From positions 879,582 through 943,581 of the forward strand of contig FO203512.1 in the NCBI GenBank assembly GCA_000967895.1: DNA of 64,000 bases, written 5' to 3'. Of the stretch, positions 9,484 through 17,463 are shown in pieces; position 1 is the first letter of the stretch; every line of letters starts with the position of its first letter. Under the pieces are notes generated by a model, which had not been told where the DNA came from, ran no database searches, and saw only the letters and a list, made by a program, of their open reading frames with translations. This stretch comes from Oleispira antarctica RB-8 (GTDB taxonomy: Bacteria; Pseudomonadota; Gammaproteobacteria; Pseudomonadales; Oceanobacteraceae). A program made the position numbers and the translations under genes.

Positions 9484-10367
9484 TGACTGATATCAAAGAG
9501 CATAAAGAAAACGAAATAGAAAAAAATACGATACATACTGTTGATAATCCTTGGCATGTATTGCGTCATTATACTGCGGCCCGTATTGGTTTAGGACGAG
9601 CAGGTATCAGTGTACCTACAAAGCATTTATTAGATTTTCAGCTTGCTCATGCTCAGGCACAAGATGCCGTGCATGTGCCATTAGATACTGATCAACTAAA
9701 AGCGGATATTAACGCGAATTGTTTAAATCTGCATAGCCAAGTGAACGATCGCTTTCATTACTTACAGCGACCTGATTTAGGCCGCCGATTGAATGCAGAT
9801 TCCATAAAACGGTTAAAGCAATCTGCCGCTCCTCATGATAATCCCTATGATTTAGCCATTGTTATTGTTGATGGTCTTTCGTCTTTTGCTATCCAAAAAA
9901 ATGCTGCGCCACTATTGCATGTATTAACACAACGCTTGGCTCAACAGACTTTATCAAAAAATGAAGATGCTATGTGCCGCTTAGCCCCGATTGTTATTGT
10001 GCAGCAAGGTCGAGTTGCTATTGGTGATGAGGTGGGTGAAATTTTAAATGCCAAATCTGTGCTGGTATTTATTGGTGAACGTCCAGGATTAAGTTCACCG
10101 GATAGTTTAGGTCTGTATTTAACATGGGCTCCAAAAATCGGTCTTACTGACGAAGCGCGTAACTGCATTTCAAATATTCGTCCACAAGGTTTGGTGTATC
10201 AAGAGGCTGTGAATAAGGTCTTTTACTTACTTAGCGAAGCGCATCAGCGAAAGTTAACCGGAGTTAATTTAAAAGAACGTTCACAAGAGCTCGATGATTC
10301 TTTATTACGCAATAATATAGGTACGAACGGCATTAAAAATCCCGAGAAAAATTTTCTTTTATCTTAA
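9483..10367 (+). CDS. eutC: Ethanolamine ammonia-lyase small (beta) subunit
   Basis: The product is 294 aa, counting from ATG 9483; a GTG three bases earlier is less well spaced from the GGAG at 9471-9474. Conserved EutC features are TAARIGLGRAGISVPTKHLLDFQLAHAQAQDAVH at the N-terminus, RPDLGRRLN, DLAIVIVDGLSSFAI, and VFIGERPGLSSPDSLGLYLTW, which is part of the cobalamin-binding domain. Its first base is the last base of the eutB stop, indicating translational coupling for 1:1 subunit production. The C-terminal tail after SEAHQRKLTGVNLKE is slightly longer than usual and Asn/Lys-rich. Confidence 0.93.
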   Translation: MTDIKEHKENEIEKNTIHTVDNPWHVLRHYTAARIGLGRAGISVPTKHLLDFQLAHAQAQDAVHVPLDTDQLKADINANCLNLHSQVNDRFHYLQRPDLGRRLNADSIKRLKQSAAPHDNPYDLAIVIVDGLSSFAIQKNAAPLLHVLTQRLAQQTLSKNEDAMCRLAPIVIVQQGRVAIGDEVGEILNAKSVLVFIGERPGLSSPDSLGLYLTWAPKIGLTDEARNCISNIRPQGLVYQEAVNKVFYLLSEAHQRKLTGVNLKERSQELDDSLLRNNIGTNGIKNPEKNFLLS

Positions 10368-10450
10368 CGTAAAAAATACAAATAATAAAAATCAGAAAAT
10401 TGAGAGTCAGGGTTAGAAACAAAATTTTAAAACTAAAGTAAGGTGGTTGT

Positions 10451-11890
10451 ATGAGTGAAAATACAGTGAATAAAGATTATCTGGCTAAGCGTCAGTTAAA
10501 AAAAGGCAGCGCAGGTTGGCTTTTATTAACAGGTTTAGGTATCTCTTATGTTATCTCTGGCGATTTTGCCGGTTGGAATTTCGGTATTGCGGAAGCTGGT
10601 TGGGGTGGTTTTGCCATCGCTGCTTGTTTAATGGCAGTGATGTATTTTGCGTTGGTTTTATCATTAGCCGAAATGTCTTCAGCAATTCCAGCGGCGGGTG
10701 GTGGTTATAGCTTTGCTCGCCAAGTTATGGGGCCAACGGGAGGCTATTTAACAGGGCTAGCGATTCTTATTGAGTATGTTTTAGCACCAGCTGCAATTGT
10801 TATCTTTATTGGCTCTGCTGTTGAAGAGTTAATTGGTATTAATGGCCCTTGGGTTTATGCCGCTTTTTATACAGCTTTTATCGCTATGCATCTAGTGGGC
10901 GCTGGTGAAGCATTAAAAGTGATGATGGTTATTACAGGGCTTGCGATATTTGCAATTATTGCAACCGCGGTTGCTTTGTTAGCCGATTTTGACGCGTCGT
11001 TGTTATTTGATATTGCCGTGACCGATGCGGCAGGTGCTTCTACCTTTATGCCGATGGGCTGGTATGGAATTTGGGCTGCATTGCCATTTGCTATGTGGTT
11101 ATTTTTAGCGGTTGAAGGTGTGCCTCTGGCGGCTGAAGAAGCTAAGAATCCTGAAAAAGATGTGCCTAAAGGAATCGTTGCTGCCATGTTATTTTTATTG
11201 GTTACAGCGGTATTAGTCGTTGTGTTAGTAGCGGGTACTGGTGGTGCTGCTGCGATGGGTGCGAGTGCAGTGCCTTTGGTGGATGCTTTAAATGCAACGG
11301 GTAATAACAACTTAGCGATTATTGTTAATGTATTGGGTCTTGCGGGTTTAGTAGCGTCATTTTTCTCGATTATTTATGGTTATAGTCGTTTAGTATTTGC
11401 ATTATCGCGTGGTGGGTATTTACCGAAGTTTTTATCTTTAACCAGTGATCGTAAAGCACCGACTTGGGCTTTAATTGTTCCTGGGGTATTAGGTTTTGTT
11501 GCTTCGTTAAGTGGTGAAGGTGATCTGATGTTGGCAATGGCGGTTGTGGGTGCCACAATTTCTTATGCATTGATGGCCTTTAGCCATATATTATTGCGCA
11601 TTAAAGAACCTAATATGCCACGCCCGTATAAAACGCCAGGTGGTATCGTGACGTCTTCTACTGCATTAATATTGTCGTTGGTCGCATTAACAGGGGTTTA
11701 TGCCTTTGATCCTCGCGCTTTTGGTTTCACGATTGTATTGTATGCTCTAGGTGCGTGTTACTTCTTTTTCTACAGTAAACATCATTTGGTTGCTAAAACA
11801 GCTGAAGAAGAATTCGCTTTGTTGGCGGTTGCTGAATTAGATTTGCTGCAAGATGATGAGGAAAAAATGGAGGCTCAAGTGAAGGCATAG
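10451..11890 (+). CDS. eat: Ethanolamine permease (APC superfamily, Eat type)
   Basis: This 479-aa inner-membrane protein has about 12 hydrophobic helices. The N-terminal region GWLLLTGLGISYVISGDFAGWNFGIAEAGWGGF, and later AEMSSAIPAAGGGYSFARQVMGPTGG, are hallmarks of the ethanolamine permease branch of the amino acid/polyamine transporters. The SD sequence AAGGTGG precedes the ATG at 10451. It lies 83 bp after eutC on the same strand, so uptake and cleavage of ethanolamine are encoded in one operon, probably under the divergent EutR-like regulator. Confidence 0.9.
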   Translation: MSENTVNKDYLAKRQLKKGSAGWLLLTGLGISYVISGDFAGWNFGIAEAGWGGFAIAACLMAVMYFALVLSLAEMSSAIPAAGGGYSFARQVMGPTGGYLTGLAILIEYVLAPAAIVIFIGSAVEELIGINGPWVYAAFYTAFIAMHLVGAGEALKVMMVITGLAIFAIIATAVALLADFDASLLFDIAVTDAAGASTFMPMGWYGIWAALPFAMWLFLAVEGVPLAAEEAKNPEKDVPKGIVAAMLFLLVTAVLVVVLVAGTGGAAAMGASAVPLVDALNATGNNNLAIIVNVLGLAGLVASFFSIIYGYSRLVFALSRGGYLPKFLSLTSDRKAPTWALIVPGVLGFVASLSGEGDLMLAMAVVGATISYALMAFSHILLRIKEPNMPRPYKTPGGIVTSSTALILSLVALTGVYAFDPRAFGFTIVLYALGACYFFFYSKHHLVAKTAEEEFALLAVAELDLLQDDEEKMEAQVKA

Positions 11891-11947
11891 GTTGCTTAAT
11901 CACGTATTCTATTGATGCCTAATCAAAAAAATACACGATAAAAATAG

Positions 11948-13018
11948 TTAAACAAGGCTTATCGAAGACATCGATAAGTCTTGTTTTAAGTTGTTGGGGG
12001 TTCGACCGCTCCAGCGCTTGAAAGCTCTGCGGTAATTAGGCATGTCATTAAAATTCAAATAATTAGCAACTTGTGAATTATTAAAACCATTGCATTGATA
12101 AAGATACAGCGCGGTTGATAAACGTGTTTGATCTTGCAGTTGCTGAAAGCGACAGTTGTGTTTTTTTAACTTACGTTTAAACGTTGCACTGCTCATTTTA
12201 AAATGTGTAGCAACTTCTTCTAGCGTTAATGATTGGCGAATATTCGCCTGTATATAATTAAAGATTTGTTCAATGAAAGTGACAGCATTAGTTTGATTCT
12301 GTTGGCATTGGCGTAAAGCAATATTGTAGGCTGTGGTGGTTTCATGTTGCCAATTTTGGTGTAAATATGCTTTGTCGATAGCCATGACATCGATGCCTAA
12401 ATCGAAATATAACTGGTCTCCTAAGTTGACCTGATATTGCTCTTGATACTTCGGTTTGATATGACTAAAACCGAAATGCCATGGCAGCTTTTGCTTTGAA
12501 CGGGCGTGGCACAGTGCTGAAAACCCAGTCATCCAAGATTCGATCACAAATTTTCTTTGTTCACCTAAACCGATGGCATCGCGCCAATGAATATAACAAT
12601 AGCGGCTATCTTGAGTAATAATGGGGGTAATGAGCGGAGACAGCTTTAGTCGATGCTTGCTCAATACTTGCAACGTTTGATAAAGATTTTGGCAATTGCC
12701 CAATAATTGACTGAAGCTATCATAGTGACCGGGCCAAAGTGTATGTCCCCAGCGGAAACTTAAATCATTATTTTTGTCAAAAAGTTGTGCGTTTTTTATC
12801 AAACGTAAAATCTGTTCTCCACTGATGTTTTTTTCACCGTTGATAATGTCTTCATAAAATAGCCCTGTACCCGATAACAGTTTATGGCTGCTTATTTTTT
12901 GGTTAGTATTTGTGTTATTACTTTTTTTCTGTACTAGATCGATTAATAATGCGACATGATGATGAGCCGAATAAATCGGTGCATCATTTTCATAAAGTAC
13001 AATCGATGGCGAGTTCAT
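11948..13018 (-). CDS. AraC-family transcriptional regulator (Arabinose_bd type N-terminus)
   Basis: The product is 356 aa. Residues 20-210 resemble the PF12625 domain of OruR/ArgR-like AraC regulators (LSGTGLFYEDIINGEKNISGEQILRLIKNA; LGNCQNLYQTLQVLSKH). The C-terminal HTH_18 domain has SLTLEEVATHFKMSSATFKRKLKKH and then ALYLYQCNGFNNSQVANYLNFNDMPNYRRAFKRWSGRTP. It is encoded convergently to the ethanolamine permease and 24 bp upstream of the diguanylate-cyclase-like gene. A hairpin overlaps its 3' end. The target genes are unknown; a role linked to ethanolamine or amino-alcohol metabolism is possible only by position. Confidence 0.85.
   Translation of the reverse strand: MNSPSIVLYENDAPIYSAHHHVALLIDLVQKKSNNTNTNQKISSHKLLSGTGLFYEDIINGEKNISGEQILRLIKNAQLFDKNNDLSFRWGHTLWPGHYDSFSQLLGNCQNLYQTLQVLSKHRLKLSPLITPIITQDSRYCYIHWRDAIGLGEQRKFVIESWMTGFSALCHARSKQKLPWHFGFSHIKPKYQEQYQVNLGDQLYFDLGIDVMAIDKAYLHQNWQHETTTAYNIALRQCQQNQTNAVTFIEQIFNYIQANIRQSLTLEEVATHFKMSSATFKRKLKKHNCRFQQLQDQTRLSTALYLYQCNGFNNSQVANYLNFNDMPNYRRAFKRWSGRTPNNLKQDLSMSSISLV
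11951..11985. terminator. Hairpin at eat/AraC convergent junction, overlapping araC 3' end
   Basis: Two 15-nt arms (starting AACAAGGCTT and TCGATAAGTC) are complementary at 14 of 15 positions around a 5-nt loop. It lies inside the last codons of the AraC gene. On the minus strand a TATTTTTAT tract follows, and on the plus strand TTGTTTT follows, so it may act in both directions. Coding DNA doubling as a terminator explains its unusual position. Confidence 0.5.
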
Positions 13019-13042
13019 AATAAAAATCTCATATCAGATTAC

Positions 13043-13984
13043 TCATGCTAAACCGCTTACACTTGCCAAGTGAATAGGCTTATCTTTTAATAACGCAAAA
13101 TTTGCACGCTCTAGAAGTTTTTCGGTAGATTCTAAAGCGAGGTCGTTATTATGTTCGGTTCTCCATTGAACACAGCCAATACTCAGATTTTGAAATTGAG
13201 AGTTTGAAGATTGTGGCACTTTAAAAGCAAAGTGTTTCACGGCTTGTTTGATTTCAGCCGCTATTTGACGACCTTGAGTTAACGAGGTGTCGGGTAATAT
13301 AACGGCGAAGCGATCGCCTGCGTAACGACAAATTAGATCCTGTTGGCGAAGGTTTAATAAGATGAGCTCACACATTTCTAATAATAAGCGATCACCTTCT
13401 TGATTGCCAAACTGACGATTGAAGTGTGAAAAATCATTAATATCGAGCATTAAAAAGACCAGGGATTGTTTTCGGCTGGTATTTTTATAAGAGGCTAATT
13501 GTTGAGATATATATTCACATTGTCCCGTTAGAGTGAGTTGATCGAAAGCTCTATGTTCGCGAAATACCAGCTCACGTTTTCGCAGTTGATAATTTAAGGC
13601 GAGCTGTTCTTGATGCCAGTGGTATAAACCATAAGTGAGCAGCATAACCCCTAAAGGCATAGCAATGGATTCCATTTGATCCCATAGTAATGAATTAGGC
13701 AGCTGAATAAACTCGTCAAGTGTATCTTGCCAAAAAGCAAGAAACATAAAGCCTAATCCGAGTGTTAATAAGTCAGTAACCCGACCTTGGGGGCGGCTAC
13801 CTAAGATGAAAATCATCCACGTTGCGAGTGCAATCGCACAACCTCCTTCACCTGCTACATCTAACCAATCTATTCTATCCCATGATTTAATATCTCCTAA
13901 GGATAGGCTCACAAAGATAGATATTATGAGCAAACTAATAATCAGTAGTATTTTATTTAGATGTAATTTCAGCAGATTGAACAT
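13043..13984 (-). CDS. Membrane GGDEF-domain protein with degenerate active site
   Basis: The frame is open to a TTG at 14029, but the ATG at 13984 is the likelier start (313 aa). Four hydrophobic helices (residues about 8-120) anchor it in the inner membrane. A short coiled stretch (QLRKRELVFREH) leads to a GGDEF domain (about 150-313). The metal-binding DINDFSHFN motif and GNQEGDRLL are present. The signature loop, however, reads RYAGDRFAVILPDT, i.e. AGDRF instead of GGDEF, so the catalytic Glu is replaced by Arg. The RQQD inhibitory I-site lies exactly five residues before it and is intact. It is therefore likely not a cyclase but a c-di-GMP-binding receptor (inference from family knowledge). 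Confidence 0.85.
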   Translation of the reverse strand: MFNLLKLHLNKILLIISLLIISIFVSLSLGDIKSWDRIDWLDVAGEGGCAIALATWMIFILGSRPQGRVTDLLTLGLGFMFLAFWQDTLDEFIQLPNSLLWDQMESIAMPLGVMLLTYGLYHWHQEQLALNYQLRKRELVFREHRAFDQLTLTGQCEYISQQLASYKNTSRKQSLVFLMLDINDFSHFNRQFGNQEGDRLLLEMCELILLNLRQQDLICRYAGDRFAVILPDTSLTQGRQIAAEIKQAVKHFAFKVPQSSNSQFQNLSIGCVQWRTEHNNDLALESTEKLLERANFALLKDKPIHLASVSGLA

Positions 13985-14029
13985 AGTGCCGATTCCCGAA
14001 CAATAAAAAGTATCATTAGGGAATAACAA

Positions 14030-14584
14030 AACTATGTGACCGTTATTTTACAAAGCGATAAAAATATTTAGAATTTTATATCCAAACCTGTAATGTTAGC
14101 GCTCAGTTCTGGATGAATAAAAATTCACATTCAAACAAACCATATTACCAAGACAATGAAATAACCCTAGGTTATCCACCATAGATATGGCTTTACCCAC
14201 ATTAGCAAGACTCACGCCTACACCTCCCACACCATGATCAACAATGCGATTACCAGCAGAAAAAGCTCATTTTTGGCGTATGCTCCGACGCTAATGCTCT
14301 GTAATGGACAATAAGATTCAGCTAACGTCTTAACCGTTACATGGGTTTAATGTTCAAATCGGTTAGGGTCAAATTGGCTCAGAGTAATATTCGGAATAAT
14401 GCCATTAATGGCTGCAATAATCTTAAAGGAGGTATGTAAGCGGTGGAAAGGGATGCGAAGAAGATTGTTAAGGAGATTATGAAGGGAGTATTACGAGGTC
14501 AAATTAGATCACTGCGGTAAAATCATGATGCTCAAGAGCGCTTTATGCCGGTATTAAGCAGCTAAACCTTCAGTATTAGATTTT
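14030..14584. other. Gene-poor region, possibly decayed coding sequence
   Basis: About 550 bp hold no intact reading frame of useful length on either strand. Hydrophobic, stop-interrupted stretches appear on the minus strand around 14160-14280 (for example LFLLVIALLIMVWEV). Short frame fragments appear on the plus strand around 14385-14560. This could be the remains of a decayed gene, but I cannot assign a family. Confidence 0.3.
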
Positions 14585-14602
14585 TTGTCATATAACTGTC
14601 AT
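14585..14602 (+). promoter_or_regulatory. Pho box upstream of phytate-utilisation operon
   Basis: The sequence TTGTCAT-ATAA-CTGTCAT shows two 7-bp direct repeats separated by 4 bp. It matches the PhoB-binding consensus (CTGTCAT, 4-bp spacer, CTGTCAT) at 13 of 14 repeat positions. It ends 54 bp before the ATG of the TonB-dependent receptor gene, on the correct strand, with a weak -10-like TTATGG about 10 bp downstream. It implies induction of the downstream operon under phosphate limitation. Confidence 0.8.
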
Positions 14603-14656
14603 TTTATTTTTTTATGGTCACGCCAGATCAAATAAATAACTGGATGTGAATCAATC

Positions 14657-17446
14657 ATGAACTCTGTATTGAAACCCTTAGTGGTCGCGATGGCATTAGT
14701 GTCTGCCGCCGTTGCAGCCGATGGAACTTTAGAAGGTCGAATTAGTGATGCCAATAGCCGAGCTAATGTGTCGGGTGCGGTATTAAAGATTCAAGCACAA
14801 GATAATCAAAAGAATAAACGTGAGATATTAGTAGAAGACGGTCGTTTCCGTTTATTGAATTTGCCCGCAGGACTGTATGACTTAAGCATTTCTTTAAGTA
14901 ATGAAACGCTGTATCAAGACAGCATTGAAATCAAAGATAACGAAAGCTTGGAAAGTAACATTGAAATTAATACTGCTAACCAACCAGTAGAGGAAGTTTT
15001 GGTGGTGGGTCAAGCTGCACAAATTCAACGTGCTCTTGATCGCCAGCGTTATGCCGACAATATGATCAGTGCGATTAATGCCGATGCCATTGGTCAGTTA
15101 CCTGACAATAATGCAGCAGAAGCTTTGCAGCGAGTTCCAGGTTTATCGATTGAACGTGATCAAGGTGAAGGTCGTTTTGTGCGTGTTCGTGGTATTAGCC
15201 CAGATTTAAACAGTGTTTCTGTGAATGGCACTCAAGTTCCTGCTCCTGAATCTGGCAGCCGTGCGGTGGCTTTAGACGTCATACCGGCCGATTTATTAAG
15301 CAGTTTGGTCGTGACCAAAACGTTAACCCCTGATATGGATGCTAATTCAATTGGCGGCAGTATTGATGTTAAAAGTTTGTCAGCTTTTGAGCGTGACGGC
15401 GGTTTTTATACTTTACGCGCTGAGGCTGGTTATGATGCGCACAGTGAAGAAACAAGCCCTGCACTTGCTTTGACGGGTGGTAATACATTTCAACTCAGTG
15501 AAGAAAATCGTTTGGGTATTGCAGGTGCATTAAGTTGGGAAAATAGAAAGTTTGGTTCTGATAACGTAGAAACCGGTGGCGCTTGGGATTTCGATGAAGA
15601 TGAAGCAGCTTTAGAAGAAATTGAGCAGCGTGATTATACCATTGAGCGAGAGCGAATGGGTGCAGCCCTTAATTTTGATTTAGAACTTGGGTTGGATACT
15701 TCGTTGTATTTACGAACGTTATACAGTGAGTTTAGTGATGACGAACAACGCCAAGCCAATGTTATTGAATTCGGAGAAGAAGCACTGAACGATGACGATG
15801 AATTAGAGTTTGATGGTAAAGGGCGAAAAGTTGGAGACGTCGGTTTAGCTGAAATTAAGCGTGAACTAAAAGATCGTAAAGAGACTCAACGCATTTTTTC
15901 TTCGACGTTTGGAGGTCAACATTATGTGAACGACTGGACGATCGACTTTTCGGCAGGTTTTAGCAAGGCGAGTGAAGACGATCCTGGTGGAATAGGTGGC
16001 GCGACTTTTAAGGCGGATGCTTTTGATGGTATTGGGTTTACTCACAGTCGAAAGCCGAAAATTATTGCTTCGCAAGATTCATTAGATCCCAATAATTATG
16101 AACTTGATGAAATTGAATATGAAACTGCTCAAACCTCAGACATTCAAAAAAGTATAAAATTCGATTTCACTCGTGATCTGTATATAAATGACAATCCTGC
16201 GTTGGTTAAGTTTGGTATTAAGGCAAGCCAGAGAGAAAAGAAACAAAACATTAATGAGTACGTTTTTGAAGATTTGGATGATCAAGGGTTTACAGATGCA
16301 GAGCTTTCACTCGCGAACTTTACTGAGGGTCGGGTGGATTATGGCTTAGGAGCATTTGGTCCTAAAATTTCAGCGGATCAGGTAAACCAATTGGTTGATA
16401 GTTTAAACCGGGAGGATTTTATTGACGAAGAAAAATCTCGTATTGCTGATTATACCATTAACGAAGATATTCAGGCCGCCTATGTTATGGGTCGTATTGA
16501 TATTGATGAGTTAAGAATATTGGCTGGTATTCGTTACGAAGGCACAGAGCATGCATTGAAAGGCGTTCGCTCTGATGGTGATGCTAATTTCCAAGATGTT
16601 AATGAAAAGAATGATTATTCTCATGTTTTGCCAGCGCTGCATGCACGTTACCAATTAAGCGATGAGACTCAAGTTCGCGCAGCATGGACCCACTCGGTTG
16701 TGCGCCCTAGTTTTGAACAGCTAGCGCCTAGTTTTGTTGATGATGGCGAAGAAGCTGAGTTTGGTAATACTCAATTGAAGGCACTTGAATCTGCGAATTA
16801 TGATTTTGGTATTGAGCATTTCACGGGAACTGCCGGTACTGTTTCTGCATTTGTATTTTATAAAGATATTAAAAACTTTGTTTATGAAACAGATATTGCA
16901 GGTTCTTCAGGCTGGGAAGATTATGATGAGGTTATAACCTTTGAAAATGGAGAAAATGCAGACCTTATGGGGTTAGAGCTCGCTTATTCACAAAAGCTGA
17001 ATATGTTACCAGCGCCTTTCAATGGCTTAATGTTAAGTACTAATGCCACGTTTAGTGAAAGTAACGCGCGCATCAACAGTTTTGATGAAGGTGAGAGTAT
17101 TAGCCGAGACATCACAATGCCTAATCAATCTGATTTAACCGGAAATTTCATTATTGGTTTTGAACACAACGCCTTAATGTTACGCCTTGCCGCTAATTAT
17201 AAATCGGAATATTTATTAGAAGTTGATGACATTACTGATAAAAGAAAAGATGTTTATCAGTCAGCACAAACTCAATTAGATTTCAGTGCTAACTATGCAA
17301 TTCAAGAGAATCTTAAAGTCAATTTCGAAATTGCTAATATCACCGATGAACCTTATTACACGTACAGCAATCAAGAAAAATACAATGCGCAATTTGAAGA
17401 CTATGGTCAGACCTATCGTATTGGTGTGAGCTACAGTAACTTCTAA
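14657..17446 (+). CDS. TonB-dependent outer-membrane receptor (probable phytate or organophosphate uptake)
   Basis: The product is 929 aa. It has a signal peptide (cleavage near VAAD, residue 21) and a CarboxypepD-reg-like beta-sandwich (23-105). A TonB box EEVLVVG is at 112-118. The plug domain (about 130-240) has QLPDNNAAEALQRVPGLSIERDQGEGRFVRVRG, and the 22-strand barrel ends with the aromatic C-terminal FEDYGQTYRIGVSYSNF. It resembles the TIGR01782 class of receptors. It is first in an operon with a beta-propeller phytase (18 bp downstream) and an alkaline phosphatase, behind a Pho box. Receptors adjacent to beta-propeller phytases are known in marine Proteobacteria. Import of phytate or a metal-phytate complex is a reasonable inference but not proven by sequence. 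Confidence 0.88.
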   Translation: MNSVLKPLVVAMALVSAAVAADGTLEGRISDANSRANVSGAVLKIQAQDNQKNKREILVEDGRFRLLNLPAGLYDLSISLSNETLYQDSIEIKDNESLESNIEINTANQPVEEVLVVGQAAQIQRALDRQRYADNMISAINADAIGQLPDNNAAEALQRVPGLSIERDQGEGRFVRVRGISPDLNSVSVNGTQVPAPESGSRAVALDVIPADLLSSLVVTKTLTPDMDANSIGGSIDVKSLSAFERDGGFYTLRAEAGYDAHSEETSPALALTGGNTFQLSEENRLGIAGALSWENRKFGSDNVETGGAWDFDEDEAALEEIEQRDYTIERERMGAALNFDLELGLDTSLYLRTLYSEFSDDEQRQANVIEFGEEALNDDDELEFDGKGRKVGDVGLAEIKRELKDRKETQRIFSSTFGGQHYVNDWTIDFSAGFSKASEDDPGGIGGATFKADAFDGIGFTHSRKPKIIASQDSLDPNNYELDEIEYETAQTSDIQKSIKFDFTRDLYINDNPALVKFGIKASQREKKQNINEYVFEDLDDQGFTDAELSLANFTEGRVDYGLGAFGPKISADQVNQLVDSLNREDFIDEEKSRIADYTINEDIQAAYVMGRIDIDELRILAGIRYEGTEHALKGVRSDGDANFQDVNEKNDYSHVLPALHARYQLSDETQVRAAWTHSVVRPSFEQLAPSFVDDGEEAEFGNTQLKALESANYDFGIEHFTGTAGTVSAFVFYKDIKNFVYETDIAGSSGWEDYDEVITFENGENADLMGLELAYSQKLNMLPAPFNGLMLSTNATFSESNARINSFDEGESISRDITMPNQSDLTGNFIIGFEHNALMLRLAANYKSEYLLEVDDITDKRKDVYQSAQTQLDFSANYAIQENLKVNFEIANITDEPYYTYSNQEKYNAQFEDYGQTYRIGVSYSNF

Positions 17447-17463
17447 AAATTGGATATAGAACG

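Noticed and set aside
10867-11310. 147-codon open frame on the minus strand opposite the ethanolamine permease
   Set aside because: It mirrors the codon pattern of the well-supported permease, is low in complexity (Ala/Thr/Asn-rich), and has no ribosome binding site.
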